A DNA stretch of 64,000 nucleotides, taken from NCBI RefSeq assembly GCF_043290135.1, contig NC_134701.1:33197501-33261500 (forward strand), in the 5' to 3' direction. Both the position numbers and the translations under genes were made by a program. Shown here in pieces: positions 21,748 to 32,287 of this stretch (position 1 is its first letter; every line of letters starts with the position of its first letter). The notes under the pieces are model-generated. The model worked only from the letters and a program-made list of their open reading frames with translations. It did not search any database and was not told where the DNA came from. The DNA is from Rhipicephalus microplus. Lineage: Eukaryota; Arthropoda; Arachnida; Ixodida; Ixodidae.

Positions 21748-22614
21748 GGGCACGGTGGCATCGCCTCGAGCATGTCTGACGGCGCATGGCTGATCGTGCA
21801 GGTTCTTCTTGTCTGCTCAACGCAAGGGCCAGCTCTGCTGGCTGATCCTGGACAACCGCCTTGGAACAATGACTCGCCTAACACGTGGAGCACTTCGGTG
21901 CCACCGGATCATCAAAATATCAGCCCGATGACCGCCCTGACGCCCCATTGGCTGCCCAGCCCGGCGACGTCACCGCTTCCTGCTATAAAGCCAGTGGACA
22001 TCGTTTACTGCATCAGAGGGCACGGCGGCATCGCCTCGAGCATGTCTGACTGCGCATGGCTGATCGTGCAGGTTCTTCTTGTCTGTTCAACGCAAGGGCC
22101 AGCTCTGCTGGCTGATCCTGGACAACCGCCTTGGAACAATGACTCGCCTAACACGTGGAGCACTTCGGTGCCACCGGGTCATCAAAATATCAGCCCGATC
22201 ACCGCCCTGACGCCCCATTGGCTGCCCAGCCCGGTGACGTCGCCGCTTCCTGCTATAAAGCCAGTGGACATCGTTTACTGCATCAGAGGGCACGGCGGCA
22301 TCGCCTCGAGCATGTCTGACTGCGCATGGCTGATCGTGCAGGTTCTTCTTGTCTGCTCAACGCAAGGGCCAGCTCTGCTGGCTGATCCTGGACAACCGCC
22401 TTGGAACAATGACTCGCCTAACACGTGGAGCACTTCGGTGCCACCGGATCATCAAAATATCAGCCCGATCACCGCCCTGACGCCCCAATGGCTGCCCAGC
22501 CCGGTGACGTCGCCGCTTCCTGCTATAAAGTCAGTGGACATCGTTTACTGCATCAGAGGGCACGGCGGCATCGCCTCGAGCATGTCTGACTGCGCATGGC
22601 TGATCGTGCAGGTT
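21748..22614 (+). repeat. 270-bp tandem array with a TATA box per unit (L2 promoter-like monomers)
   Basis: Three full 270-bp units plus a partial fourth, nearly identical (a handful of substitutions). Each unit carries gctataaagccag (TATA at 21984, 22254 and 22524), a nearby gacgtc, and a downstream catcagagggcacgg. The array directly precedes L2 ORF1. The period is divisible by three, so one frame runs through all units as a 90-residue repeat. By analogy to the 5' monomers of mammalian L1 elements I infer a multi-unit promoter. Confidence 0.85.
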
Positions 22615-23502
22615 AGTTTTTATGATACTTCCTTAGGAAAATGTACTAATTACTATGGATTAGTAGTGCTGCCGTGCTCTCGGCGTTGTCTCCGTATAGT
22701 TGCTGATTGTTGGTCTGTACTACTTCTCGTATTGTGCGGGAACGTAGAGACGAATCCCGGTCCCCAGACCCGGTCCGCTGTTGACCTCAATGAGCATAAA
22801 GATGTGTCAAGTGCTATTCTTGAGGAACTCAAAGAGATAAAAACTGCCGTGAACAAGCGCGATGAAACTCTGACCCGTATTAGTTCAAACCTTGACGAAG
22901 TTCTGGAACTGTCAAAAGCAAATAAAGAAAAAATTCATACTCTTCAGCACACCGTTGAACAACTAGAAAAAACTGTCGCAATTCAAGGCAAGAGGCTCAA
23001 TGACTATGAAGATAGGTCACGACGGAATAACTTAGTAGTCTATGGCATACCAGAAGGCCCAGAAGAAACCAGAGAAGTCCTTGAAGACTTAGTTGTCCGA
23101 CGGGTTTGCAATGATGAACTAAAAGTCGCTGTCACCTCTCTAGAACGCATTCACCGAATTGGTAAACCCCGAAATGATAAACCCCGGCCAATCATTCTCA
23201 GGTTGTACAATTACAACGAAAAAATAGCCATACTAAATAACTGTTTCAAACTAAAAGACAGCAAAGTTTCCGTGTCACATGACTACTCCCAGGCAACGCA
23301 GCACATAAGAAAAAAACTTTGGCAATCTGTGTGTTCTGATAACAAGGCCGACAATAAGACAAAACTGGTTCATGATAAACTGCATATTAACAACGACATT
23401 TATGTGTGGGACAAAGCAAAAGATTGCCGGGTGCTCGTGCGCAAAGGTAAAAAACGAGAACTGAGCACTAAACCGAAAAACACGAAAAAGGCGAATGAAT
23501 GA
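22582..23502 (+). CDS. L2 ORF1 with a 2A-like motif
   Basis: The 306-residue frame from ATG 22582 in the last array unit is the most economical start; the same frame stays open to 21772. A hydrophobic stretch (WSVLLLVLC, about 44-52) is followed by G-N-V-E-T-N-P-G-P at 53-61. This matches the 2A-like ribosome-skipping consensus D-V/I-E-x-N-P-G-P except Asn for Asp. Then come a coiled coil (about 75-140), DRSRRNNLVVYGIPE and an RRM-like part with IHRIGKPRNDKPRPIILRL, and a Lys-rich tail. It would bind element RNA. Intact. Confidence 0.88.
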   Translation: MSDCAWLIVQVSFYDTSLGKCTNYYGLVVLPCSRRCLRIVADCWSVLLLVLCGNVETNPGPQTRSAVDLNEHKDVSSAILEELKEIKTAVNKRDETLTRISSNLDEVLELSKANKEKIHTLQHTVEQLEKTVAIQGKRLNDYEDRSRRNNLVVYGIPEGPEETREVLEDLVVRRVCNDELKVAVTSLERIHRIGKPRNDKPRPIILRLYNYNEKIAILNNCFKLKDSKVSVSHDYSQATQHIRKKLWQSVCSDNKADNKTKLVHDKLHINNDIYVWDKAKDCRVLVRKGKKRELSTKPKNTKKANE

Positions 23503-23519
23503 CTTCCGGATTCTACAAA

Positions 23520-26225
23520 GCAACAACCGAAAACACTGAGGCTTATGCAACAAACAAGGAGAACTGGAACACGTGTTGTTAACATATCACCCGCACATAG
23601 CTGTCATCTCCGAAACCTGGCTTTGCCCAGATTTACCTGATAATTACGTGATTCCGTCTTCATATACGTGCTATCGCAAAGATAGACTTACACGAGGAGG
23701 TGGTGTCACAATTCTTGTGAAGGCGGGCCTTTCATCTGTTTCACTGCCTGCTGTTAGCCCTGACCACGAAAGTGTCTTTTGAAAAATAAATATTTCAGGA
23801 AACCATATTGTTATTGCGGGAATTTATAGGCCGCCTGGAGCTCTCTGTGAATTTTTACTTGAACTATATGATCATTTGGCAGTGTATAAGGATCAGAACA
23901 TTATTGCTGCGGGAGATTTCAACTTACCCCGCATAGATTGGTGCTCGATGTCATCAGGGGGCACTGATACAAAGAACTCCGAAATCCTTCTAGATACTTT
24001 ATTCGCTTACAACCTTACACAGACAGTACTATATCCAACACGGGTGACTAGCACTGCTTCCTCCATTCTAGATTTAATTTTTTGTTCAGCCAGCTTTACT
24101 GATCATACCAGAGAAATTCACGAAGGAGTCTCGGACCACAAGCCCGTATATTTTTCCTGCAAGCTTCCAAACCGAATCAAGTTAAACAACGCTAAATTTC
24201 TAAAAGTAAAAGACTACAACGCAGAAGATAACCCAAACATTGCCCACCATTTAGAAGAAGCATTACTGACATTTCACGATGACGATGTTAACGTCTTATG
24301 GGCAAAGTTCAAGTCATGCTGCAATTATTGCATCAATAAGTTTATTCCAGATAAAATGAAAAAAATCAACAAAGCCAATCCTTGGATAACCAGAGAAATT
24401 ATACATTTAAAACGTAAACTAAAACAGTACCGAAAAAGGAAGATTAGGAATGCCGCCCTCCTTTTTGAGCTAAGTTCTAAGTTGAAATCTAAACTACGAG
24501 AAGCTAAAGAGCGCTTCTATTCAACCACCCTTGGGCGCTTTGCTACCGAATCCCCTCACAAATTCTGGCAATTTTTATCAAACAAGGACTGAAGAAGCGT
24601 AGATGAAATAGCTGTTGGTGCTCGCATTGTTACAGATAAAAAAGAAATTGCTGAAACGTTTAATTCCTATTTCCAGAGCGTATTCTCAAGGCCAGCCACG
24701 CTGGGTAATGCGCCTTACGTCAACGATAGCAACCAATATATCCATATTACTGTCGAAGGTGTTACTGAGCTGCTCTTACGATTAGACGCTAAAAAATTCG
24801 CAGGACCTGATAACATTCCCACCGCATTTCTCAAAAGATATGCAGAGCTCCTAGCTAGATTCTTGGTACAGTTGTATTCTAAGTCTCTTGAAACTTCTTG
24901 GCTCCAACTTGAATGGTTGGTTGCCCGAGTGAAACCAATTTTTAAAAAAAGGCTCTGTCACCGATTATTGTAATTACCGACCCATATCTTTCACTTGCAC
25001 AGTTTGTAAAGTTCTCGAACACGTAATTGCTAAACACCTAAATGATTTTCTTGACAACAATAATCTTCTTACTAACGTACAGCACGGTTTTCGAAGAGGT
25101 TTTTCAACTGCAACTCAATTAGTAGTTACCGTCCATGAGATGGCACAGGTACTTGACGAGGGCGGACAGATTGACGCAGTTCTAATAGACTTCTCGAAAG
25201 CGTTCGATAGAGTTCCACACTCGAAACTAATAACAAAAATGAAAAACTTAGGCATTCCATCACAAGTCGTCAATTGAGTCATTTCATACCTAACTGGCCG
25301 CAAACAGTATGTTGAAATTGACGGTGCCTGTTCTCGTTTTCTTGATGTTTTCTCTGGCGTCCCACAGGGTTCGGTCTTGGCACCGGTTCTATTTAACATT
25401 TATATTAATGATCTTGGCCAAATTGTAAAGCCCCCTTTACGCCTTAAGCTGTTTGCAGACGATTGCATCATATTTAGCCACATAGTGTCTGCCGCTGACC
25501 AGCACGTTCTTAACCATGCTGTGCATGCAATAACGGAATGGTGCAATAAATGGGATATGCTTATAAATCTCGACAAGACAGTTCACATGTGCATCTCCAA
25601 TAAGAATAAATCTCACTTCATGTATAGTTTTGGCAATTATCAGATTAAACAAGTAGAGGAACATAAGTACCTGGGGTTAACCTTGACGTCCAGACTTAAC
25701 TGGTCAACACATATAAATAACATATGTTCCTCCGCGAGAAAGAAGTTAGAATTTCTGAAGCATAAATTAGGTGATGCCCCCTCGTCGCTTAGACTCATTG
25801 CATACAAATCCATTGCAAGACCCACCCTGGAATACGGAAGCATTGTATGGGACCCCCATACTATCACTAATAAAGAAAAGCTTGAAAAAATTCAGAGATT
25901 GGCAGCTCGCTTTATTTATAAACGTTTTAGACGTCGCGACTCCCCTTCAGCTATGTTGGAGCTTGCACACCTAGAGCCATTGGCCAACCGACGTAAAAGT
26001 GCCCGTGTAAACTTTCTACACCAGCTATATTTTAATAAATTGGGAATCCAGTCACAAGATTACATAGCTAATAACCCTAGTCGAGCGTCTCGTCACAAAC
26101 ATAGCCGAAGTATTACACCGTTCTTTGCCCGTACAGACCAATACAAATATTCATTTTTTCCGAGAACTGTTTCCGATTGGAATGTTTTGCCAGAGGGTTC
26201 ACCCTTGCTGTCATCCAATGTATAA
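23520..26225 (+). pseudogene. L2 ORF2, APE endonuclease and reverse transcriptase
   Basis: The APE blocks are IAVISETWL, TRGGGVTILVK, GIYRPPGA, AAGDFNLPRIDW, SILDLIFC and GVSDHKPV (23573-24150). The RT blocks are CKVLEHVIAKHL-like, VLIDFSKAFDRVPHSKL, SGVPQGSVLAPVLFNIYIND, LFADDCIIFS (active site near 25455) and VEEHKYLGLTL, ending with TLEYGSIVWDPH and SDWNVLP. Lesions include a TGA after ESVF (23780), a stop at 24590, a frame change near 24950 and a TGA at about 25277. 25377-26225 is a clean 282-codon stretch. Product would nick and reverse transcribe; inactive. Confidence 0.92.
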
Positions 26226-26351
26226 TGATTGTATACTCACCTGTTGATTATGTACCCTCACATTCATGTGTCGATCTTGCATCCGTACGCATGTCTTCTG
26301 GATGTGTACATCCCTCTCCTGCTTGGACCTCTCAAGGTTCGCAGTATTGTA

Positions 26352-26382
26352 CAAATAATATTAATAATAATAATAATAAAAA
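26352..26382 (+). repeat. (aat)n tail of L2
   Basis: Short aataat run following the 3' UTR, the typical microsatellite-like tail of CR1-group LINEs. Confidence 0.7.
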
Positions 26383-26446
26383 TGCACACACTGCAGGGCA
26401 GCCCAGACACTAAACTAGCTAGAGTTAATGTGCAATGCACGTACCC

Positions 26447-26978
26447 GCAATAGCGATGACCAAAATCTTAGCCAGTGCCGGTGAAGCACACGTGCCTGGG
26501 CTGCCCACAGTTATGCCGAGATCCAGTAACGACGTGCTTTTATAACCAGGTGCTGGCCAGACGGTGTCGCTCTTGTCGCTTTCGCGCTGCTGCTTAGTGA
26601 TTGCTGCGTCGTCGTATCTTGCGTAGATGCCGGCTCGATCAGCCTTCGCAAGGATCCATGAGGTAGGCGATTATGCCTGTAATAGCGATGACCAAAATCT
26701 TAGCCAGTGCCGGTGAAGCACACGTGCCTGGGCTGCCCGCAGTTATGCCGAGATCCAGTAACGACGTACTTATAAAACCAGGTGCTGGCCAGACGGTGTC
26801 GCTCTTGTCGCTTCGGCGCTGCTGCTTAGTGCTTGCTGCGTCGTCGTATCTTGCGTAGATGCCGGCTCGCTCAGCCTCCGCAAGGATCCTTGAGGTAGGT
26901 GATTATGCCTGCAATAGCGATGACCAAAATCTTAGCCAGTGCCGGCGAAGCACACGTGCCTGGGCTGCCCGCAGTTAT
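26447..26978. repeat. 232-bp tandem array with TATA-like words
   Basis: Two full units (period 232, from gcaatagcgatgaccaaaatc) and a partial third. Each full unit has ttataa or tataaaaccagg (26541, 26771) followed by ctggccagacggtgtcgctc. It resembles the L2 array in size and layout but not clearly in sequence. It may be the 5' end of a LINE whose body is missing; it breaks off at gcagttat. Confidence 0.75.
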
Positions 26979-26989
26979 CTTCGTAAAAC

Positions 26990-27346
26990 CAGGGAGGTTA
27001 CGCCCAGCGAGTTTAACGTAGCAACCCTTTCTTGTCAGATAGTGCTCATTGTACATGTCAATGGCTGCGAATGTTAAATGAGAGACAGAAGAATTTGACT
27101 TTTACTGTCGTACGCCTTGTGCTTTGTATCTACTTCCCACCTTTAACCACCTCGAGTTCATGGTATACACTAGTTCACTGTATCCATGGCACTGCGGCTA
27201 AACGCTCGCTAAACCTTTCTGAAACCAAGGAGGTTACGCCGAGCGAGTATAACATAGCAACCCTTTCTTGTCAGGTAGTGCCCAATGTGCATGACAATGG
27301 CTGCTAATGGGGAATGAGAGACAGGAGAATTCGGCTTTTAGTTAAC
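26990..27346. repeat. 236-bp tandem repeat, about 1.5 units
   Basis: The words ggaggttacgcc and gtagcaaccctttcttgtcag recur at 26993 and 27229 (period 236), and 'gagagacaggagaattcggc' follows each. The part between the two copies also occurs at 12595-12735, so this is a dispersed tandem family. Confidence 0.8.
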
Positions 27347-28010
27347 GGGCACGCTGCGAATTTTTTATTGATCAACGACGCACAGAAAAAATCTCCCACT
27401 GGCACGACCTTGCAGGTCAAAACGTAAGGCTGCTTACGCTGTACGACTACGACTACTACGAGGGACGAATGGGGGCCGCTTTAAAGAGTTTCGCCCCAAA
27501 AAGAAAAGTCACAGCTTCGCCACAAAAGCAAAGCAATGAACGCGATAGCAATAAATGGGGAGGGCACGCGCAGAATGGGAAGTAGATCGAAGCATACCCC
27601 GCGCTTCTCACTCAGAAGTGACGCACGAAATGTGCTCACACTTACAGATGAACGCGCATAAGCGTCTCGGTTGTTACTTCGCTTTGTCTGAAAAGCAAGC
27701 CCTTTTCGCAAACGGAGGCTGCGCAACGATTGCACTGATCTTTGTGCGCCCCGTAGCTACAACAGAATCGTTCCAGTGGAAGCCTAACGACAGCCAAGAC
27801 GTATGAAACTCCCCGCCGGAAGATAAGGGCGCACGAGAGATCGTTCACTCTTCTCCTCTCCGCAGGCCAAAGTACGCATGAGAATGAGAGCTGTTGTGCG
27901 CTAAGTGCACCAGCTTGCTGATAATGCTGAAAATACAATAGTTCTCCACCGAGATGCCCGCCTACATAGCGAATTATTAGATATGAACAGTTTGCCGTTG
28001 GGGCGATGAA
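27347..28010. other. Unassigned DNA
   Basis: No gene recognised. It includes gcttcgccacaaaagcaaag-like and cgccccaaaaag words typical of dispersed repeats, but I cannot place a family. Confidence 0.4.
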
Positions 28011-28017
28011 AGAGGCA

Positions 28018-28092
28018 CCCCTCGGTAGGTCAGTGGTTAACGCATCGCATTCACGACGCGGAAATCACCCGTTCGGTTCCGTGCGCCGCAGT
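28018..28092 (+). mobile_element. tRNA-like sequence, probably a SINE head
   Basis: A box A-like 'taggtcagtggttaacgcat' and box B-like cgttcggttccg are spaced as in a tRNA, followed by a T-rich stretch. I could not fold an anticodon arm with a U before the anticodon, so I read it as tRNA-derived rather than a tRNA gene. Confidence 0.5.
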
Positions 28093-28649
28093 CTTTTTTC
28101 TGGATTTTTTTCTTCCTTGTGTTTTCACATATACAGATACGTGTACATGTGCGGTGCTTGACGTCGACGCCGGCGGCGAAATCTAGGCGAGAGTGTACAT
28201 GTTTTGATATCGCAATAAAACAATCGCATGTCTAAAGCGACACCATATGCTAGTTCTGGTGCGTACCTGTACTGCACAAAGCAAGTTGATTTTCGTGAGA
28301 CCGCCGCCAGCGCATCATTGTATCTTACGAACACACTCCCAGAAAACAAAACCAACAGGCACAGGGCATGAACTAGCTTTTTCCGGTGAATAGTTGAATC
28401 ATGTCACCTAATGAATATGTGACAAACCAACATGATAATGCACTATAAGATGAAGCAATTGTGAATATCTATCTAGGGAATCAATCTCAGGGTTAGCTGG
28501 TGAAACCGACAGCCTGCTTGCACCAAGACATCAGACTTGGTTCCTTCGGATAGTATGCGAGCGATTATTGATCAGCTGCCAGGTTGTAGTAAGTTCACGT
28601 GCTACGTTGACGCCCAAGGGGCAGATAAGGAGTGCTCATTGCTCACCGT
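28093..28649. other. Unassigned DNA
   Basis: No coding or repeat signal I can name. Confidence 0.35.
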
Positions 28650-28665
28650 CATGGCTGCTGGTCTT

Positions 28666-28905
28666 GATTGATTTATTTGTGGGGTTTAACGTCCCAAAAC
28701 CACCATATGATTATGAGAGACGCCGTAGTGGAGGACTCCGGAAATTTTGACCACCTGGGGTTCTTTAACGTGCACCCAAATCTGAGCACACGGGCCTACG
28801 ACATTTCCGCCTCCATCGGAAATGCAGCCGCCGCAGCCGGAATTTGAACCCGCGACCTGCGGGTCAGTAGCCGAGTACCTTAGCCACTAGACCACCACGG
28901 CGGGG
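28666..28905 (-). mobile_element. Full-length Ruka-like SINE
   Basis: About 240 bp. On the minus strand it begins gccccgccgtggtggtctag, with A and B box regions (ggttcaaattcc for box B), then the body and a (tcaa)-type end. Flanked by a perfect 16-bp duplication catggctgctggtctt at 28650-28665 and 28906-28921. It is the best copy in the window and closely matches 3636-3867. Confidence 0.9.
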
Positions 28906-28960
28906 CATGGCTGCTGGTCTTTTACCGACGCTAACACGGTTATTATATACCCCAAAATCG

Positions 28961-29130
28961 ATGGGGTACCGTCACCATGGTAGCTCAGTGGCGTTATTTG
29001 AAGGTCACATGTTCGGTGCCTGTCCACGAATAGCTAACTGTTCGTCCACTTTTTTCTCATTTACATCCCAATCATTTCTAATGGCATTCCCTATTCTTGC
29101 CTTGACATGATTGCCTGTTAGACCATAGTA
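28961..29130 (+). mobile_element. Second tRNA-derived SINE family, copy 1
   Basis: Contains ccatggtagctcagtgg and ttatttgaaggtcacatgttcgg, a box A/box B pair with an internal deletion, then a cgtccacttttttctcattt tail. 61556-61740 has the same head and a related tail, so this is a family. Confidence 0.6.
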
Positions 29131-29134
29131 TTCT

Positions 29135-29212
29135 TGCTACGTGCTAGTGCATGGAAATGAAGAGGACAAGCAGGTAGATAGGCGCTGCTCGCTTAACCGG
29201 CTGCAAATATAT
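29135..29212 (+). repeat. LTR-like fragment of the element C family
   Basis: Starts 'tgctacgtgctagtgcatgg' and runs to accggctgcaaatatatc. It matches the start of the 3' LTR of C (42553-42656) at roughly 85 percent. It may be a solo or truncated LTR. The downstream DNA to 29587 could be the rest of the LTR, but there is no second copy to prove it. Confidence 0.6.
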
Positions 29213-29587
29213 CTTTGTCTACCATTCCGTGTCAGTATCCTTTCTGGTAACGTATTTATGGAGTGGTGCGATCTCTGTCTTCACCACAGAACTCCAGAGG
29301 AGACGCTCGCTCGCGACTTTCAACAGTCCAGCCTCACCTAGATCCCCTCCGATTGACCGGCCTCTTGCCGAGCCTACCAACCGAGCGGCCGCAACAACTT
29401 TCATGACGCTTCCCGCCCTCAAACACCCTTGCGGGCGTGTTTTGGGGCCACGAGGGTCCAGACGTCCACCAATAGCTACGCCTCTAGGAACGAGTCAGCG
29501 CCACTTACAGGTGACATCCTACACTCACGCTCGCGAACGTCATCTTTTACCTCGACAGAACCCCTCGTGTCTGGTTTGATATATTAC
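29213..29587. other. Unassigned, possibly LTR continuation
   Basis: GC-richer DNA with no coding match. It lies between an LTR-like start and repeat R1. Confidence 0.35.
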
Positions 29588-29790
29588 ACCAGGGAGTCCA
29601 GACAGAGCGTGATTGCCTCTGCAATGGCAATCTGTGTCAAGGCCAGTGAGCGAGCCCGCCTGATGTCATCATCTCAACGACGTCATCTAACCTGGCGGCG
29701 CCGGTGTGTCTTACGCAACGCACGGCGAGCTCCTTCAACCCATGGGCCCGACAGCCACCCGATGATGCAATGGGTGCCATCCAGTCTCGC
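29588..29790 (+). repeat. Dispersed repeat R1, copy 1
   Basis: From ccagggagtccagac to gatgatgcaatgggtgcc it aligns with 38445-38640 at about 85 percent. Shared words include 'caatggcaatctgtgtcaag' and 'gtcatctaacctggcggcgc'. Probably LTR or leader of an LTR element, since both copies precede gypsy relics (D and C). Confidence 0.7.
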
Positions 29791-30189
29791 AAGTCTTACG
29801 CAAAGCCTGGTAACATTACTCGTCCTTGAGTGCAACCCAGTGGTGGTTCCTGACTGGGGGATTCTGACGTCACGGCCAGCGGCGGTTCTGTTTGAACAAT
29901 GCTGACGTAAGGACTCACCTGGAGCCTATCAAAAAAGCCAAGCAGCGCTTCGCCACACTGCTTACGTATGCGTCAAAGAGAAGACATCTCGGCTCTTAGA
30001 GTCTCTTGCACTGTCAGCCCAGACGGTGACCTTGGCAGCGGGGAGTTTCGTAACAGCGGCGGCCTGCGCAACCGTGGCGTCCGAGTCTCGTAATAGTGGA
30101 TGGCAGCTGCGGGATCAGCTGGCGTAAGCTACTTCGACGCAGTGAGTGCCTGATGCTTTTCTCTCAGTTCACCAGACTACTCCAGCAGA
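29791..30189. other. Unassigned leader-like DNA upstream of element D
   Basis: No gene recognised. It lies between R1 and the first gag codons of D and may be LTR or leader. Confidence 0.35.
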
Positions 30190-30410
30190 GGTTATAGTAG
30201 CTTAGAAAAGGGCTGTCCGAAAAATTAGACTGAGCTTTGCTTGTTTCTAGCCAAGTCAGAGTGCTTTGAAACGAAAGTTAATGTGAAGGGCGTGAACACG
30301 GCACTGTTCAAAATTGCTTGCGCGTCTTGCTAGTCGACCTATAGGGTGTACGACAAGTAGATTCTTAACAAGGGCAAACACTAAGAGGCTAGTGTGAACA
30401 ATAGAGAACC

Positions 30411-31310
30411 TTAAGTGAAGGAACTCATCGAAATTTGTGAAGAACTTGGCCTCACTTTGGACTGTGCATAACGAAAACTAGCGATCCTTGAGATCATGAA
30501 GAATGAAGGAGTGACGACTGAGAAAGTCGAGGAGGGCTGGGCAGGTATCAAAGCACGCCGCGAAAAAGCAGAAAATCCCGAACTTCGCGAACGCGAAGAA
30601 ACAGAAAAGTGCGAACGTCGGAAGCGTGAGGAGGCCAAGAGACAGGAGCGCCTCGAGTTGTAAAGAATAGAATTGGTGATCCTAAAGAGTTCACAGGTGC
30701 CTAGCCTAGCTTCAGCGATGGCTCAGGTCTTCAGGTCAATGATCATAGAATTCGGCATCAACTGCTACCGTTCAAGTAGGCGAGGACATGGCAAAGTATG
30801 CCGTCAAGTGTGAACACATCTGTGAGCAAAATGCTTTGGAGCGGTCACTGTGGGCGCAGAACTTCTTAGCTGTATACTTCCCGGCGAAGTGCTTGATGTT
30901 ACAACGTGGTTGTCGAGGGAAGCGTTTCAGAGCTATGACGAGGTTAAGGAAGTGCTTTTGAGACGTTATAAGTTCTCACCCGAGGTTTTTTGGTAAAGGT
31001 TTTGGTAAGCACAAAAGGGAATGAGTCACACGTTGACTTCACGTTTCGTTTAAAGCCCTTTTAATTGAATGGTTTAAGGGCAAAGTTGTTTATGACGATT
31101 GCCGTAAGGTGGTAAAATGCATTGCATTATAACAATTCTACCACTGCATTGAGGATAACGTCAAGCTTTGACTGCAGGACAAGCCTAACGAAGTACAGCA
31201 AGGCAGCAGAGTTAGCTGAAGAGTATTATACTCACCGAAAGTTGTGTAGCAGGGCAGTACGCTTTGAAAAGAATGAAAGAAAAGAAAGCTTTAAAAAAAC
31301 CTGAACAACG
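30411..31310 (+). pseudogene. gag: Gag relic of element D
   Basis: Starts with LIEICEELGLTL and, after one stop, a strongly charged helix (VTTEKVEEGWAGIKARREKAE then EREETEKCERRKREEAKRQERLE, 30510-30660) that looks like a coiled coil. A capsid-like part with EAFQSYDEVKEVLLRRYKFSPEVF (about 30920-30990) and a Lys-rich tail to 31300 follow. Stops and a frame change interrupt it. Belongs to the same family as widespread tick gypsy gag proteins as I remember them. Confidence 0.7.
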
Positions 31311-31450
31311 GAAACCCACTCAGCACCGTAATTTCAGAAAGGACCCACCTCATAGGAAGGACGCTGTAGAAGAAGGGCAAACGGGAGCGCAGAAATTGAG
31401 GGAGGTTTCCAAACAGCCCACTGGCGTTTGAATCACGGAAGCCGCTGATC

Positions 31451-31492
31451 TGCTATAACTGAAAAAAGGAAGGGCGCATGGCGGCCAACTGT
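31451..31492 (+). pseudogene. Broken gag zinc knuckle of element D
   Basis: The spacing C-x2-C-x4-H-x4-C is kept (CYN-stop-KKEGRMAANC), but the second Cys is TGA and the His is Arg. Confidence 0.65.
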
Positions 31493-31569
31493 AAACAATA
31501 GTTTGCTTTCAAAATTCGATAATAAAAAACACGTGGTTGTTAAAGCCAGGAATTTATAGTGAAGGGCAA

Positions 31570-31800
31570 AACTTGTCAAACACTGCGAGACTAAGCGGCA
31601 ACCATGGACGTTGTCCATCCTGCGTTTGTTTCTCCGGACAGTTTTACAGGAGAATGCACGTGGATCAGGCAAGTCGCCGAGGGAGAGAGTGCTTGCTTAC
31701 CAATAAATACGGTCGTCATTAAAGGCCAGTTCGGTAAGCTTCGAACCGAAGCGGCTGTGTGCACCGCGCTTCCGGTCTTTCTCATTTTTTTTTTGAAATA
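31570..31800 (+). pseudogene. Protease-region relic of element D
   Basis: The segment reads L-R-D-stop-A-A-T-M-D-V-V-H-P, then FTGECTWIRQVAEGESACLPI and GKLRTEAAVC. In the family this is the retropepsin-like region after the zinc knuckle; the D-S-A triad is interrupted by the stop. The first ATG (31604) lies after the catalytic region, so it is not a true start. Function inferred from position and remembered family members. Confidence 0.55.
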
Positions 31801-32287
31801 ACGCTGAGCAGCTTCTCAAAGAGCAGGGTAAACTGTTCGTCTCCAAATTGGCGTACATGACCACGCGATCGCAAGCGTGGAAGCTTTCGCTGAAATTTAA
31901 TCTCGTTCAATGTAGCGAAACACCACCTGCAAAAGCGGCTGATCAACGTGACCTTGAAGGCGAGTTGACAGAACCTCGGACAGGAAATTCTCCGGGTGAG
32001 TCACTCGAGCAGTCACTCGAGTGACCCGTCGCTGAAGCGACTGGCGCTGTCTCTGTCGGCGGAGGAGGAAACATGGCGCCATTGAGTGAGAGTGAGTAGG
32101 TTGCAACGCTCTCGCCAGTAGGGGAAGTTGGAGTGACCTGTCGACAGTTCATGGAAAAAGGCTCATTCGAGAGGAGCGTGACGACCTCTCGATAATAGCG
32201 CTAAGCTAAAGCATAAAATTCTGAAGAAAGAAAAAGAATATTTCCTTTTTTGAGAAGGCGGGGCTCCTGTATCGGAGCTACACAAAT
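31801..32287 (+). other. Linker between protease and integrase of element D
   Basis: Acidic, Glu/Ser-rich coding remnant (DLEGELTEPRTGNSPGESLEQ near 31950-32020) with stops. No domain recognised. Confidence 0.5.

Larger units (their letters stand above)
21748..26382 (+). mobile_element. LINE L2 (CR1 group), near full length
   Basis: Tandem 5' array, ORF1 (22582-23502), degraded ORF2 with APE and RT (about 23520-26225), short 3' UTR and a (aat)n tail at 26352-26382. Head-to-head with L1. ORF1 is intact; ORF2 has several stops. No clear target duplication was found. Confidence 0.9.

Noticed and set aside
21740..21820. Extended L1 ORF1 start at 21820
   Set aside because: The extra residues are antisense to the L2 tandem array, so they are not original L1 sequence.
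21748..22614. CRISPR-like array
   Set aside because: The 270-bp head-to-tail units have no spacers and sit at a LINE 5' end in a eukaryotic genome.
28018..28092. Functional tRNA gene
   Set aside because: Box-like sequences only; no acceptable anticodon arm.
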